The position numbers and the translations under genes were made by a program. A stretch of DNA of 64,000 nucleotides, taken from Streptomyces corallincola. Lineage in GTDB: Bacteria; Actinomycetota; Actinomycetes; Streptomycetales; Streptomycetaceae. Positions 39,087 through 47,752 of this stretch are shown here, one piece after another. The stretch spans positions 1 to 64,000 of the forward strand of contig NZ_JAHRXF010000012.1 of assembly GCF_019104725.1 (NCBI RefSeq), read 5' to 3'. The notes under the pieces are model-generated. The model searched no databases and was not told the DNA's origin. It was given only the letters and a program-made list of their open reading frames with translations. How positions within the stretch are numbered: the first letter of the stretch is position 1; every line of letters starts with the position of its first letter.

Positions 39087-40102
39087 CACCGGGTGCCCTT
39101 GGCGGCGAAGGCGGCGACGCGGTCCACGTTGGACTTGTCCACGAAGGCCGGGCCGGTCAGGACGGGCTGTTCGCCGCCGCCGCTGTAGTTGCCGTTGTTC
39201 TTGTAGAGCCAGAGGGAGTCCACGGCCAGGTAGCCCTGGAGGTAGGGCTGCTGGTCCACGGCGAACTGGATGGTGCCCTTGCTGATGGCGCCGGTGAGTT
39301 CCTTGTTGAGGTCGAAGGTGGCGACCTTGGCCTTGCTGCCGGACTCCTCGACGGACTGCACGGCGGTCGGCGCGAAGGGGGCGCCGAGGGTGACGACGTA
39401 GTCGATGCCCTTGTCCTGCTTGAGCTTGGCGGTGATGGTGGACTTCACGGACGGCATGTCGGTGCCGTTGACGTACAGCGTCTCCAGGGTGCCGGAGAAC
39501 GTCTTCTTCACCCCGTCGCAGCGCTGGGTGAGGCCGATGTTGCCCTGCTCCTGGATGACGCAGACGGCCTTCTTGGAGCCGACCTCGTCCAGCTTCCTGC
39601 CGAGGGCCTCGCCCGCGACCGTCTCGTCCTGGCCGAAGAACTCGGTGAGACCGAGCTTGCGCCAGTCGCTGAGGCCGGAGTTGAGACCGACGACGGGGAT
39701 CTTCGCGGCGGTGGCCTTGGCGACGACGTCCTTCATGGCGTCCGGCTTGGCCAGGGTGATCGCTATGCCGTCCACCTTCTGGTCCACGGCGTTCTGCACG
39801 AGGTTGGCCTGGTTGCCCGCGTTGGGGTCGGCGGAGTAGACGAGCTTGATGTTGTCCTTCTGGGCGGCGGCCTCGGCGCCCTTGCGGACGATGTCCCAGA
39901 AGGTGTCGCCGGGCGCCTGGTGGGTCACGAGCGCGACGGTCATCCGGGGGGTGTTCGCCTTCCCGGCGGAAGCGCCCGACCCCTCCTCCTCGGCCTTCTT
40001 CCCGCCGGAGCCGCTGGAGCAGCCGGCGAGGGCGAGCGCCGCCGCGGCGGCCAGGGCCACCAGGGCCGGTCCGCGGGAGCGGTAACGGGGAGAGCGGTCC
40101 AT
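39086..40102 (-). CDS. Sugar-binding lipoprotein, RbsB/XylF type
   Basis: A 338-residue substrate-binding lipoprotein with lipobox LAGC (Cys28) and a periplasmic-binding-protein type 1 fold (VALVTHQAPGDTFWDIVRKGAEAAA; IPVVGLNSGLSDW). Proteins of this group bind pentoses, inositol or related polyols. First gene of the importer operon. A copy of the TGTnCnGACA motif lies about 90 bases upstream, the same motif found at the LacI gene, linking uptake to the nearby dehydrogenases. Confidence 0.93.
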   Translation of the reverse strand: MDRSPRYRSRGPALVALAAAAALALAGCSSGSGGKKAEEEGSGASAGKANTPRMTVALVTHQAPGDTFWDIVRKGAEAAAQKDNIKLVYSADPNAGNQANLVQNAVDQKVDGIAITLAKPDAMKDVVAKATAAKIPVVGLNSGLSDWRKLGLTEFFGQDETVAGEALGRKLDEVGSKKAVCVIQEQGNIGLTQRCDGVKKTFSGTLETLYVNGTDMPSVKSTITAKLKQDKGIDYVVTLGAPFAPTAVQSVEESGSKAKVATFDLNKELTGAISKGTIQFAVDQQPYLQGYLAVDSLWLYKNNGNYSGGGEQPVLTGPAFVDKSNVDRVAAFAAKGTR

Positions 40103-40180
40103 CTTTCCTGCACCTCACTGTGCTGAAGGGAAGGCACGCTGTTGCGTTGGGAGGCGATCCAAGTCCCTGCCGGGACCCAC

Positions 40181-40204
40181 TGTCAATACTTTGTCCTGAC
40201 ATTA
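40181..40204 (-). promoter_or_regulatory. Candidate LacI operator, site 3
   Basis: TTTGTCCTGACA (40190-40201) matches the sites at 31182 and 33485; a TGTCA half-site at 40181-40185 adds outer symmetry. It lies about 90 bases upstream of the sugar-binding lipoprotein, within its expected promoter region. Confidence 0.55.
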
Positions 40205-40381
40205 TTTCGCGCCAGGGCGGGAACCCGGTCCCGGGCCGTGAAACGGAATCGTGCGCACCCGTGCGCCGACGCGTGCCCGCGTGCGGAGCCAAGGTCAACT
40301 TATCTCCGATCCGGGGAAGTTGCAGGTGACGGGCGAGGATTACGGTTCGGGCAAGAGAGGGCCCGAGTACGAGCGCAGCTA

Positions 40382-40411
40382 TTGACGCGTGCGGGGACGC
40401 GGGGCTGTTAT
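40382..40411 (+). promoter_or_regulatory. Possible promoter of the CUT1 ABC operon
   Basis: TTGACG (40382-40387) and TGTTAT (40406-40411) are 18 bases apart, about 100 bases before the binding-protein start. The whole divergent gap (40103-40513, 411 bases) holds no gene; besides this and the operator at 40181 I see nothing definite in it. Confidence 0.35.
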
Positions 40412-40513
40412 TACGCCCACGATGTTCGGTCGAGTTGATTTCTGATCGGTTTCGAGGACCTTTTGGTGATCGGCTCATCCCTTGGCCGGACCCCGCATTC
40501 ACCAGGAGCCGTC

Positions 40514-41827
40514 ATGCGCCTGTCCCCCTCCGGTCTGTCCGTTCCGGGCCCGAGCCGCCGTTCACTGCTGCGCGGAGCGGGCGGCGCCGCCCTGCTCGCC
40601 GGGGCGGGCGTCCCGCTGTTGTCCGCGTGCGGCGGCAGCGGCTCGGCGAGCGACCCGAAGACCGTCTCGCTCGGCTCCAACGCCTCGGACGCCGTGCCGA
40701 AGAAGGCGTTCGCGGAGATGTACGCCGCCTTCCAGAAGCAGTCCGGCGTCAAGGTCGCGGTCAACACCAAGGACCACAACACCTTCCAGGAGCAGATCAA
40801 CTCCTACCTCCAGGGCACGCCGGACGACGTGTTCAACTGGTTCGCGGGCTACCGCATGCAGTTCTTCGCGTCGAAGAAGCTGGCCACGCCCATCGACGAC
40901 GTGTGGGCGAAGGTCGGGGACAACTTCCCCGAGGCCATGCACAAGCTGAGCAAGGGCGCGGACGGCAAGTACTACTTCGTGCCGCTGTACACGTACGCCT
41001 GGGCGGTGTTCTACCGCAAGAGCGTGTTCCAGCAGCACGGCTACGAAGTGCCCACCACCTGGGACCAGTTGGTCGCGCTGTGCAAGCGGATGAAGAAGGA
41101 CGGGCTGGTCCCGATCGCCTTCGGCGACAAGGACGCCTGGCCCGCGATGGGGACCTTCGACCAGATCAACTTCCGCCTCAACGGGTACGACTTCCACGTC
41201 GAGTTGATGGCGGGCAAGGCGTCCTGGACGGACCCGAAGGTGAAGGCCGTCTTCGACCACTGGGCGGAGATCCTGCCCTACCACCAGGACGGCGCGGCCG
41301 GTCGCATCTGGCAGGACGCCGCCCAGTCCCTGGTGGCCAAGAAGTCCGGCATGTACCTCATCGGCTCCTTCGTGGCCCAGCAGTTCACGAACAAGGCCGA
41401 CCTGGACGACCTCGACTTCTTCCCGTTCCCGGAGATCAACTCCGCGTACGGCCAGGACACCGTGGAGGCCCCCACCGACGGGTTCATGCTGAGCCGGAAC
41501 CCGAAGAACAAGGCGGGCGCGGACAAGCTGCTGGAGTACCTGGGCACCCCGGCGGCCGAGGCGATCTACCTCAAGGCCGACCCGACGGTGGTCGCCGCCT
41601 CCTCCAAGGCGGACACCTCCTCGTACACCCCGCTGCAGAAGAAGATGTACGAGATGATCAGCGGCGCCAAGAGCCTCACCCAGTTCATGGACCGCGACAG
41701 CCGCCCCGACTTCACCTCCACGGTGATGCAGCCCGCGTTGCAGAAGTTCGTACAGAACCCGAAGGGCGTGGACGCGCTGCTGTCGTCCATCGAGCGCCAG
41801 AAGAAGACCATCTTCGCCTCCGAGTGA
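40514..41827 (+). CDS. Sugar-binding lipoprotein, CUT1 (MalE/family 1) type
   Basis: A 437-residue extracellular solute-binding protein. The N-terminus has twin arginines (SRRSLLRGAGG, Arg15-16) and a lipobox LSAC (Cys39), suggesting Tat export and lipid anchoring, which is common in Streptomyces. The mature protein matches oligosaccharide/N-acetylglucosamine-type binding proteins (DPKTVSLGSNASDAVPKKAF; RMKKDGLVPIAFGDKDAWPA). ATG 40514 has CAGGAG upstream. First gene of a three-gene operon with two permeases. No ATPase is encoded here, so a shared MsiK-type ATPase elsewhere is likely. Confidence 0.93.
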   Translation: MRLSPSGLSVPGPSRRSLLRGAGGAALLAGAGVPLLSACGGSGSASDPKTVSLGSNASDAVPKKAFAEMYAAFQKQSGVKVAVNTKDHNTFQEQINSYLQGTPDDVFNWFAGYRMQFFASKKLATPIDDVWAKVGDNFPEAMHKLSKGADGKYYFVPLYTYAWAVFYRKSVFQQHGYEVPTTWDQLVALCKRMKKDGLVPIAFGDKDAWPAMGTFDQINFRLNGYDFHVELMAGKASWTDPKVKAVFDHWAEILPYHQDGAAGRIWQDAAQSLVAKKSGMYLIGSFVAQQFTNKADLDDLDFFPFPEINSAYGQDTVEAPTDGFMLSRNPKNKAGADKLLEYLGTPAAEAIYLKADPTVVAASSKADTSSYTPLQKKMYEMISGAKSLTQFMDRDSRPDFTSTVMQPALQKFVQNPKGVDALLSSIERQKKTIFASE

Positions 41828-42816
41828 GCGGACCCGTGACCACCGAGACGACAACTCCCGCCCCGCGCGCGGCCGACGAGCCGCCCGCGGGCGCCACGCC
41901 GCGCGCGAAGCGGCGCGCTTCCGGCCATCTGCGGCTGCTGACCCGCCGCGACCGCGTCACGCTCGGCCTGATGGCGGGCGTGCCCACCGTGCTCCATGTA
42001 CTCCTGGTCTGGGTGACCGCCCTGGCGTCGATCGCGCTGGCCTTCACCACCTGGGACGGCATCGGGTTCGACTCGATCAAGTGGGTGGGCCTGGACAACT
42101 TCCGCCAACTGTTCGCGGACAACCCGCAGTTCTGGCCAGCCGTCGAGCACAACGTGATCTGGTTCGCGGTGCTCATCGTGATCCCGACGCCGTTCGGGCT
42201 GTTCCTCGCGGTGCAGCTGGACAAGCGGATCAGGTTCAGCCGGGTCTACCAGACGGCCTACTTCCTGCCGGTCGTCATCTCGATGGCCTGCATCGGCTTC
42301 GTCTGGCAGCTCGTCTACAACCCGGACACCGGCCTGATCAACAGCCTGATCGGCGCCAACAGGCCCGGCCACTACATCGACTGGATCGGGGACCCGGACC
42401 TCAACCTGTGGGCGGTGCTGGTCGCCGCGTCCTGGCGGCACACCGGCTACATGATGATCCTGTACCTGGCGGGCCTCAAGAGCGTGGACCCCTCGCTGCG
42501 GGAGGCCGCCGCGCTGGACGGCGCCAACGAGTGGCAGACGTTCCGGGGCGTGATCTTCCCGACGCTGCGGCCGACCAACACGGTGGTGCTCGTCGTCACC
42601 ATCATCGAGGCGCTGCGCGCGTTCGACCTGGTCTTCGTCTTCAACAAGGGCGCCCAGGGCACCGAGTTGCTGTCGATCCTGGTGACCAACAACATCATCG
42701 GCGAGTCCAGCCGGATCGGGTACGGCTCGGCCATCGCGGTGGTCCTGCTGGTGATCTCGCTCGCGGTGATCATCCCGTATCTGATCGCCACCTTCCGCAA
42801 GGAGCGGCGCGCATGA
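41824..42816 (+). CDS. Sugar ABC permease, MalF type
   Basis: A 330-residue permease with six helices after a 45-residue polar N-terminus. The EAA loop is EAAALDGANEWQTFRGVIFPTLRP. GTG 41824 overlaps the binding-protein stop (GTGA), favouring coupled translation; GTG 41836 is an alternative. Works with the following permease as a heterodimer. Confidence 0.92.
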   Translation: MSGPVTTETTTPAPRAADEPPAGATPRAKRRASGHLRLLTRRDRVTLGLMAGVPTVLHVLLVWVTALASIALAFTTWDGIGFDSIKWVGLDNFRQLFADNPQFWPAVEHNVIWFAVLIVIPTPFGLFLAVQLDKRIRFSRVYQTAYFLPVVISMACIGFVWQLVYNPDTGLINSLIGANRPGHYIDWIGDPDLNLWAVLVAASWRHTGYMMILYLAGLKSVDPSLREAAALDGANEWQTFRGVIFPTLRPTNTVVLVVTIIEALRAFDLVFVFNKGAQGTELLSILVTNNIIGESSRIGYGSAIAVVLLVISLAVIIPYLIATFRKERRA

Positions 42817-43700
42817 GCACGATCACCGTCCCGCTGAAGCGGCGCGCCCCCGTCCGTCCCGCGCGTGTCCTGCTGCACGTCTTCCTGGCCGGGACCGCGC
42901 TGGCCTGGCTGGCTCCCCTGCTGTGGGCCGTCTTCTCGGCGCTGCGCCCCTACAGCGAGACCAGTACCAAGGGGTACGTCTCCTGGCCGGACAGACTGAG
43001 CCTCGCCAACTTCACCAACGCGTTCACCCAGTCGGACATGGCGCACTACTTCGGGAACACGCTGCTGATCGCGGTGCCCGCGGTGCTGCTGACGCTGTTC
43101 CTGTCGTCGTGCGTGGCGTTCTACGTCAGCCGGTTCGACTTCCGGCTGAACCTGGCGCTGCTGCTGGTGTTCACCGCCGGGAACCTGCTCCCGCAGCAGG
43201 TGATCATCACCCCGCTGTACCGGCTGTACCTGCTGACCGACCTGCCGGGCATCACCGCGAGCGGCAAGCTGTACGACTCCGCGCTCGGCCTGGTCCTCAT
43301 CCATGTGGCGTTCCAGTCCGGGTTCTGCGCGTTCGTGCTGAGCAACTACATGCGCTCGCTGCCGCACGAACTGACCGAGGCCGCCCTCGTGGACGGCGCC
43401 TCCGTGTGGCGGCTGTACTGGCAGATCACCCTGCCGCTGTGCAGGCCCGCGATGGCCGCGCTGGCGACCCTGTTGTCGATCTGGATCTACAACGACTTCT
43501 TCTGGGCGCTGGTGCTCATCTCCACCGGTGAGAACATGCCGATCACCTCGGCCCTGAACAACCTCTCCGGGCAGTACTTCACCGACCCGAACCTCGTCGC
43601 GGCCGGGGCGCTGCTCACCGCGATCCCGACCCTGGTCGTGTACTTCGCGCTCCAGCGGCAGTTCGTGAGCGGTCTGACCCTGGGCTCGGCCAAGGGCTGA
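42813..43700 (+). CDS. Sugar ABC permease, MalG type
   Basis: A 295-residue permease, six helices, with EAA loop EAALVDGASVWRLYWQITLPLCRP. The ATG overlaps the preceding stop (ATGA) and has AAGGAG upstream. A strong hairpin follows, closing the operon. Substrate is probably a mono- or oligosaccharide, but it cannot be specified. Confidence 0.93.
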   Translation: MSTITVPLKRRAPVRPARVLLHVFLAGTALAWLAPLLWAVFSALRPYSETSTKGYVSWPDRLSLANFTNAFTQSDMAHYFGNTLLIAVPAVLLTLFLSSCVAFYVSRFDFRLNLALLLVFTAGNLLPQQVIITPLYRLYLLTDLPGITASGKLYDSALGLVLIHVAFQSGFCAFVLSNYMRSLPHELTEAALVDGASVWRLYWQITLPLCRPAMAALATLLSIWIYNDFFWALVLISTGENMPITSALNNLSGQYFTDPNLVAAGALLTAIPTLVVYFALQRQFVSGLTLGSAKG

Positions 43701-43724
43701 CCCGATGGCGGACCCCCCGCACAC

Positions 43725-43761
43725 ACGCGCCCGGAGCCTTTCTCATCGGCTCCGGGCGCGT
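43725..43761 (+). terminator. Terminator of the CUT1 ABC operon
   Basis: A perfect 14-bp stem (ACGCGCCCGGAGCC and complement) with a 9-base T-rich loop, 25 bases after the MalG-type stop. Confidence 0.88.
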
Positions 43762-43851
43762 CTTCGAATCCGCAGCTCAACCCCCTAATACGAAGCGGCG
43801 GGCGCCCCGGATTGGTCCGGAAAGTTTTTTCATCCGATCTGAGGAACAGAC

Positions 43852-43879
43852 CCATCCGGCCCAGCCCCGGCGCCGGATT
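43852..43879 (+). promoter_or_regulatory. Candidate SigK-type promoter of the Mo oxidoreductase
   Basis: CCATCC (43852-43857), 16 bases, then CGGATT (43874-43879). The layout repeats upstream of the sigK gene (CAATCC-N16-CGGATC). From memory, mycobacterial SigK promoters are similar (CCATCC, then CCGAAT). The GTG start at 43886 would coincide with the transcription start, giving a leaderless mRNA, in line with the absence of a ribosome site. Confidence 0.6.
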
Positions 43880-43885
43880 CCCCAC

Positions 43886-45598
43886 GTGAGGGATCAAGAG
43901 AAGGACCTACCGAAGCGGATCGGACCGCTGCGCACGGCGCTGGGTGCGCTGAGCGGGCTGCTCGCCGGAGTCGCAGCACTCGCGGTGGCCGAGCTGGCGG
44001 CAGCGGCGGTCCGGCCCGAAGCCGGTCCGGTCGTCGCGGTCGGAGGGGCGGCCATCGACCGCACCCCGGCAACCGTCAAGGACTGGGCGATCCGTCACTT
44101 CGGCACCAATGACAAGCTCGTCCTACAGCTTGGCATCCTGGCCGTACTGGCCGTCCTCGCCCTGGTCCTGGGCTCGGCGGCCGTGCGGTACCGGCGGTCC
44201 GGAGCGGCGGGGGTCCTTCTCTTCGGTGTCGTCGGAGCCGTGGCCGCGCTCGGACGGCCCGACTCCGTCGGCCTCTCCGACAGCCTGCCGTCCGTGGTCG
44301 GCGCGGTGGCGGGCGCGCTGGTGCTGTACTCACTGGCCGGACGGCTGCGGGCCCGGCCCGCAGCCGTCCCGGTGGGGGCGGGCGGTGCCGGTCCCGGTTC
44401 GGCGGACTCCGGTTCCACAGACGCCGATTCCGGGGATTCCGGTTCCAAGGATTCATCGGACGCCGGTTCCGGGAACTCCGGTTCCCAGGACTCCCGGACT
44501 CCCGTTCCCTTCGACCGCCGGGGCTTCGTCCTCACGGCCGCCGGGGTCGCGGTGGGCTCCACCGCCGCCGGGATCGCGGGCCGCTCCCTCGGCACGGCCA
44601 AGGGGAAGGGCGCGATCGCCTCCCGCGATCAGGTCGTACTCCCCCGGCCGGGTTCACCGGCCCGTGCCGTCCCGGCGCGGGCGGGGTTGCGCATCCCCGG
44701 CGTCAGTCCCTTCATCACCCCCAACGCCGACTTCTACCGCGTGGACACCGCCCTGGTGGTGCCCAAGGTGGACGCGGGCACCTGGCGGCTCCGTATCCAC
44801 GGCAAGGGCGTACGGCGTCCGCTGGACCTCGGCTTCGAGGACCTGCTGCGCCGGGAGTTGATCGAGCGGACGGTCACGCTGACCTGCGTGTCCAACGAGG
44901 TCGGCGGCGGTTACGCGGGCACCGCCCGCTGGACCGGGGTACGCCTCGCCGACCTGCTCGAGGAGTGCGGGGTACGGGCGCCGTCGCGGGGCGGACCCGC
45001 CGATCAGCTGGTCGCCCGCTCGGTGGACGGCATGACCCTGGGTACCCCCGTCGAGGACGTCCTCGACGGCCGGGACGCGATGCTCGCGGTCGGCATGAAC
45101 GGCGAACCCCTGCCGTTCGAGCACGGGTTCCCGGTCCGTATGGTGGTGCCCGGCCTCTACGGCTACGTCTCCGCCTGCAAGTGGCTGACCGACCTCGAAC
45201 TGACCACGTTCGACTCCTACGACCCCTACTGGGTGAAGCGGGGCTGGGCGCGCCGGGCGCCGATCAAGACCCAGTCCCGGATCGACACTCCCAAGCCGTT
45301 CGCGCGGCCCAAGGAGGGCACCGTGATGGTCGCCGGGGTCGCCTGGGCGCAGCACCGGGGCATCGACAAGGTCGAGGTCCGGGTGGACGACGGTCCGTGG
45401 CAGGAGGCGCACTTGGCCGCCGAGGACACCCGCGACACCTGGCGCCAGTGGTCGTTCCCCTGGGACGCGACCAAGGGCGGCCACACCCTCTCCGTCCGGG
45501 CCACCGACCGCACCGGACGGCTCCAGACCGAACGCCGGACCCGCACCGTGCCCGACGGCGCGAGCGGCTGGCACTCCGTGGTGGTCACCGTCGGGTGA
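43886..45598 (+). CDS. Membrane-anchored molybdopterin oxidoreductase, sulfite-oxidase family
   Basis: A 570-residue protein in three parts. Residues 1-155 contain four hydrophobic helices; about 160-205 is a Ser/Gly/Asp-rich linker; after a twin-arginine-like stretch (DRRGFVLTAAG) comes the oxidoreductase. The Mo-ligand Cys is Cys334 in VTLTCVSNEVGGG, and PLPFEHGFPVRMVVPGLYGY is a conserved Moco-binding segment. A C-terminal Mo-co dimerisation domain follows (about 465-570). No cytochrome domain is present. It should act outside the membrane. It is followed after 85 bases by a fasciclin lipoprotein, and its promoter-like sequence matches that of sigK. Confidence 0.88.
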   Translation: MRDQEKDLPKRIGPLRTALGALSGLLAGVAALAVAELAAAAVRPEAGPVVAVGGAAIDRTPATVKDWAIRHFGTNDKLVLQLGILAVLAVLALVLGSAAVRYRRSGAAGVLLFGVVGAVAALGRPDSVGLSDSLPSVVGAVAGALVLYSLAGRLRARPAAVPVGAGGAGPGSADSGSTDADSGDSGSKDSSDAGSGNSGSQDSRTPVPFDRRGFVLTAAGVAVGSTAAGIAGRSLGTAKGKGAIASRDQVVLPRPGSPARAVPARAGLRIPGVSPFITPNADFYRVDTALVVPKVDAGTWRLRIHGKGVRRPLDLGFEDLLRRELIERTVTLTCVSNEVGGGYAGTARWTGVRLADLLEECGVRAPSRGGPADQLVARSVDGMTLGTPVEDVLDGRDAMLAVGMNGEPLPFEHGFPVRMVVPGLYGYVSACKWLTDLELTTFDSYDPYWVKRGWARRAPIKTQSRIDTPKPFARPKEGTVMVAGVAWAQHRGIDKVEVRVDDGPWQEAHLAAEDTRDTWRQWSFPWDATKGGHTLSVRATDRTGRLQTERRTRTVPDGASGWHSVVVTVG

Positions 45599-45683
45599 CC
45601 ACGCCGGGCCGCACGGCCCATCAGAACCAACTGTCCAGCACCCCCCTCGCGGCAATGTGCCGCACTGTGAAGGAGATTCAACG

Positions 45684-46337
45684 ATGAACAGCTCCACCCG
45701 CCGTCTCGCCGTCGCCCTCGCCGCCGCCGCGGTTCTGCCGCTGGCGCTGAGTGCCTGCTCGGACAACAGCGACTCCAAGGCCGACTCGGCGCCCAAGTCC
45801 AGCGCGCCCGCCACGAGCAGCAGCGACGACATGGCCGGTTCCGGCGACGCCACCGCGATGGACCAGCCGTTCGGCCCGGCCTGTTCCTCGGTGCCGAAGA
45901 ACGGCGCCGGCTCCTTCGACGGCATGTCCAAGGACCCGGTCGCCACCGCCGCCTCCAACAACCCGGCGCTCTCCACCCTGGTCACCGCCGTGAAGAAGGC
46001 CGGTCTGGTGGACACCCTCAACAACGCCCAGAACATCACGGTGTTCGCCCCGACCAACGACGCCTTCGCCAAGATCCCGAAGGCCACCCTGGACAAGGTC
46101 CTGAACGACAAGGCCGAGCTGACCAAGATCCTGACCTACCACGTCGTCGGCCAGAAGCTCACCCCGAAGGACCTGGAGAACGGCTCCTTCGACACCCTGG
46201 AGAAGTCGAAGCTGATGACCTCCGGCTCGGGTGAGTCGTACACCGTGAACGACTCCGCCAAGGTGGTCTGCGGCAACGTGAAGACCGCCAACGCCAACGT
46301 CTACATCATCGACTCGGTGCTCATGCCCAAGAGCTGA
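45684..46337 (+). CDS. Fasciclin-domain lipoprotein (MPT70/MPT83-like)
   Basis: A 217-residue lipoprotein: signal with lipobox LSAC (Cys25), a Ser/Ala/Asp linker, then one fasciclin (FAS1) domain with the H1 and H2 hallmarks ITVFAPTNDAFAKIP and ILTYHVVGQKL, ending NVYIIDSVLMPK. It is close in layout to MPT83/MPT70 of Mycobacterium tuberculosis, which are the main targets of SigK there. ATG 45684 has AAGGAG upstream. Probably cotranscribed with the Mo oxidoreductase, and closed by a hairpin at 46359. Confidence 0.93.
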   Translation: MNSSTRRLAVALAAAAVLPLALSACSDNSDSKADSAPKSSAPATSSSDDMAGSGDATAMDQPFGPACSSVPKNGAGSFDGMSKDPVATAASNNPALSTLVTAVKKAGLVDTLNNAQNITVFAPTNDAFAKIPKATLDKVLNDKAELTKILTYHVVGQKLTPKDLENGSFDTLEKSKLMTSGSGESYTVNDSAKVVCGNVKTANANVYIIDSVLMPKS

Positions 46338-46358
46338 CGCCTTCCCGGCACCGCCACA

Positions 46359-46403
46359 GGCCGGGCGACGGCCGGATCCACGAGGTCCGGCCGCCGCCCG
46401 GCC
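46359..46403 (+). terminator. Hairpin after the fasciclin gene
   Basis: A long interrupted stem: GGCCGGGCG/CGCCCGGCC (9 bp), one mismatch, then CGGCCGGA/TCCGGCCG (8 bp) with a 9-base loop. It lies 22 bases after the fasciclin stop and may end or attenuate transcription into the FAD gene 57 bases downstream. Confidence 0.7.
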
Positions 46404-46459
46404 GCCGCCGTATCCGCAGTACCGCACATCCGCTCACCGTAAGGGGAGGACCACAGACC

Positions 46460-47752
46460 ATGCGACGACCGTCCGGGGACACAGCCGCCGAGGGGGCGCC
46501 CCGCACCGCCGTCATCGGCAGCGGGGTGGCGGGCCTCACCGCCGCGCACATCCTGGCCCGCGCCCACCGCGTGACGCTCTACGAGGCCGACGACCGGCTC
46601 GGCGGGCACGCCCACACCCACGAGCTGCCCGCGCCCGGCGGAGGCACCGACCGGGTGGACTCCGGGTTCATCGTGCACAACCGCCGCACCTACCCGAACC
46701 TGCTGCGGCTGCTGCGCGAACTCGGCGTCGCCACGCAGGAGTCGGAGATGAGCATGTCGGTGCGGTGCGAGGGCTGCGGCCTGGAGTACGCCGGTGCGCG
46801 AGGTGCGCGCGGCCTGTTCGCGCAGCCCCGCAACGCGTTCCGTCCCGCGTATCTGCGCATGCTCGCCGAGGTGCCCGCGTTCCACCGGGCGGCCCGGCTG
46901 CTGCTGGCGCGCGGTTCCGAAACCGGTCTGACGCTCGGCGAGTTCCTCGACCGGTGCGGCTTCTCGGCCTATTTCCGGGAGCACTTCATGACCCCGGTGG
47001 TGTCGGCGGTGTGGTCGTGCGACGCGGAGACGGCGCTGCGTTATCCGGCCGCCTATCTGTTCCGGTTCCTCGACCACCACGGCATGCTCTCGGTGACCGG
47101 CTCCCCGGTGTGGCGCACGGTGACCGGCGGCTCGGGCACCTATGTGGACCGGATAGCCGCGGAACTGCCCGACGTACGGCTGAACGCGCCGGTGCGCGGG
47201 GTGCTGCGGCACACGGACGGTGTGGAGATCACCGCCCAGGACGGCACCACGGAGTCCTACGATCGTGTCGTGATCGCCGTCCACCCCGACCAGGCACTCC
47301 GGCTGCTGTCCGACGCGACCGTGGCCGAGAAGGAAGTGCTGGGCGCCTTCCGGTACTCCCGCAACGAGACCCTGCTGCACACCGACACCGCGCTGCTGCC
47401 CCGCGCGCCGGGCGCCCGCGCCTCCTGGAACTACCTGATGCCCTCGTGCCGGGCCGGTGCCGACCGGGTCCGGGTCAGCTACGACATGAACCGCCTCCAA
47501 CGGCTCGACGCCGAGCGGACGTTCGTCGTCACCCTGGGCGGCGAGGACCGGGTCGCCCCGGACCGCGTGCTGGCCCGGATGACCTACGAACACCCCGTGT
47601 ACACCCCGGAGTCGGTGGCGGCGCAGCAGCGGCTGCCCGAACTCACCACCTCCGTCACGGCGTTCGCCGGGGCGTACCACGGCTGGGGCTTCCACGAGGA
47701 CGGCTGCCGCAGCGGGGTGGAGGCAGCGGCGGCACTGGGGGTGAGGTGGTGA
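46460..47752 (+). CDS. FAD-dependent amine-oxidase-like protein (Rv0449c-like)
   Basis: A 430-residue flavoprotein with N-terminal AVIGSGVAGLTAAHILARAH and the flavin segment YEADDRLGGHAHTHEL; the family is annotated as NAD/FAD-binding amine oxidase-like. In bacteria it is typically encoded beside DUF1365 and cyclopropane-fatty-acid synthases, and plant cyclopropane synthases carry a related domain fused at the N-terminus, so it probably acts on lipid acyl chains (desaturation or similar). ATG 46460 has GGGGAGG upstream. Its stop overlaps the DUF1365 start (GTGA), beginning a five-gene coupled operon. Confidence 0.88.
   Translation: MRRPSGDTAAEGAPRTAVIGSGVAGLTAAHILARAHRVTLYEADDRLGGHAHTHELPAPGGGTDRVDSGFIVHNRRTYPNLLRLLRELGVATQESEMSMSVRCEGCGLEYAGARGARGLFAQPRNAFRPAYLRMLAEVPAFHRAARLLLARGSETGLTLGEFLDRCGFSAYFREHFMTPVVSAVWSCDAETALRYPAAYLFRFLDHHGMLSVTGSPVWRTVTGGSGTYVDRIAAELPDVRLNAPVRGVLRHTDGVEITAQDGTTESYDRVVIAVHPDQALRLLSDATVAEKEVLGAFRYSRNETLLHTDTALLPRAPGARASWNYLMPSCRAGADRVRVSYDMNRLQRLDAERTFVVTLGGEDRVAPDRVLARMTYEHPVYTPESVAAQQRLPELTTSVTAFAGAYHGWGFHEDGCRSGVEAAAALGVRW

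Noticed and set aside
40562..41854. A 430-codon antisense frame within the CUT1 binding-protein gene
   Set aside because: Val/Leu/Gly/Arg-rich shadow of a gene with signal peptide, ribosome site and operon context.
31234..43700. Treating the whole region as one myo-inositol (iol) operon
   Set aside because: Only one gene is convincingly IolG-like. iolB, iolC, iolD and iolE are absent and the units lie on both strands, so I describe it only as a sugar/polyol cluster.
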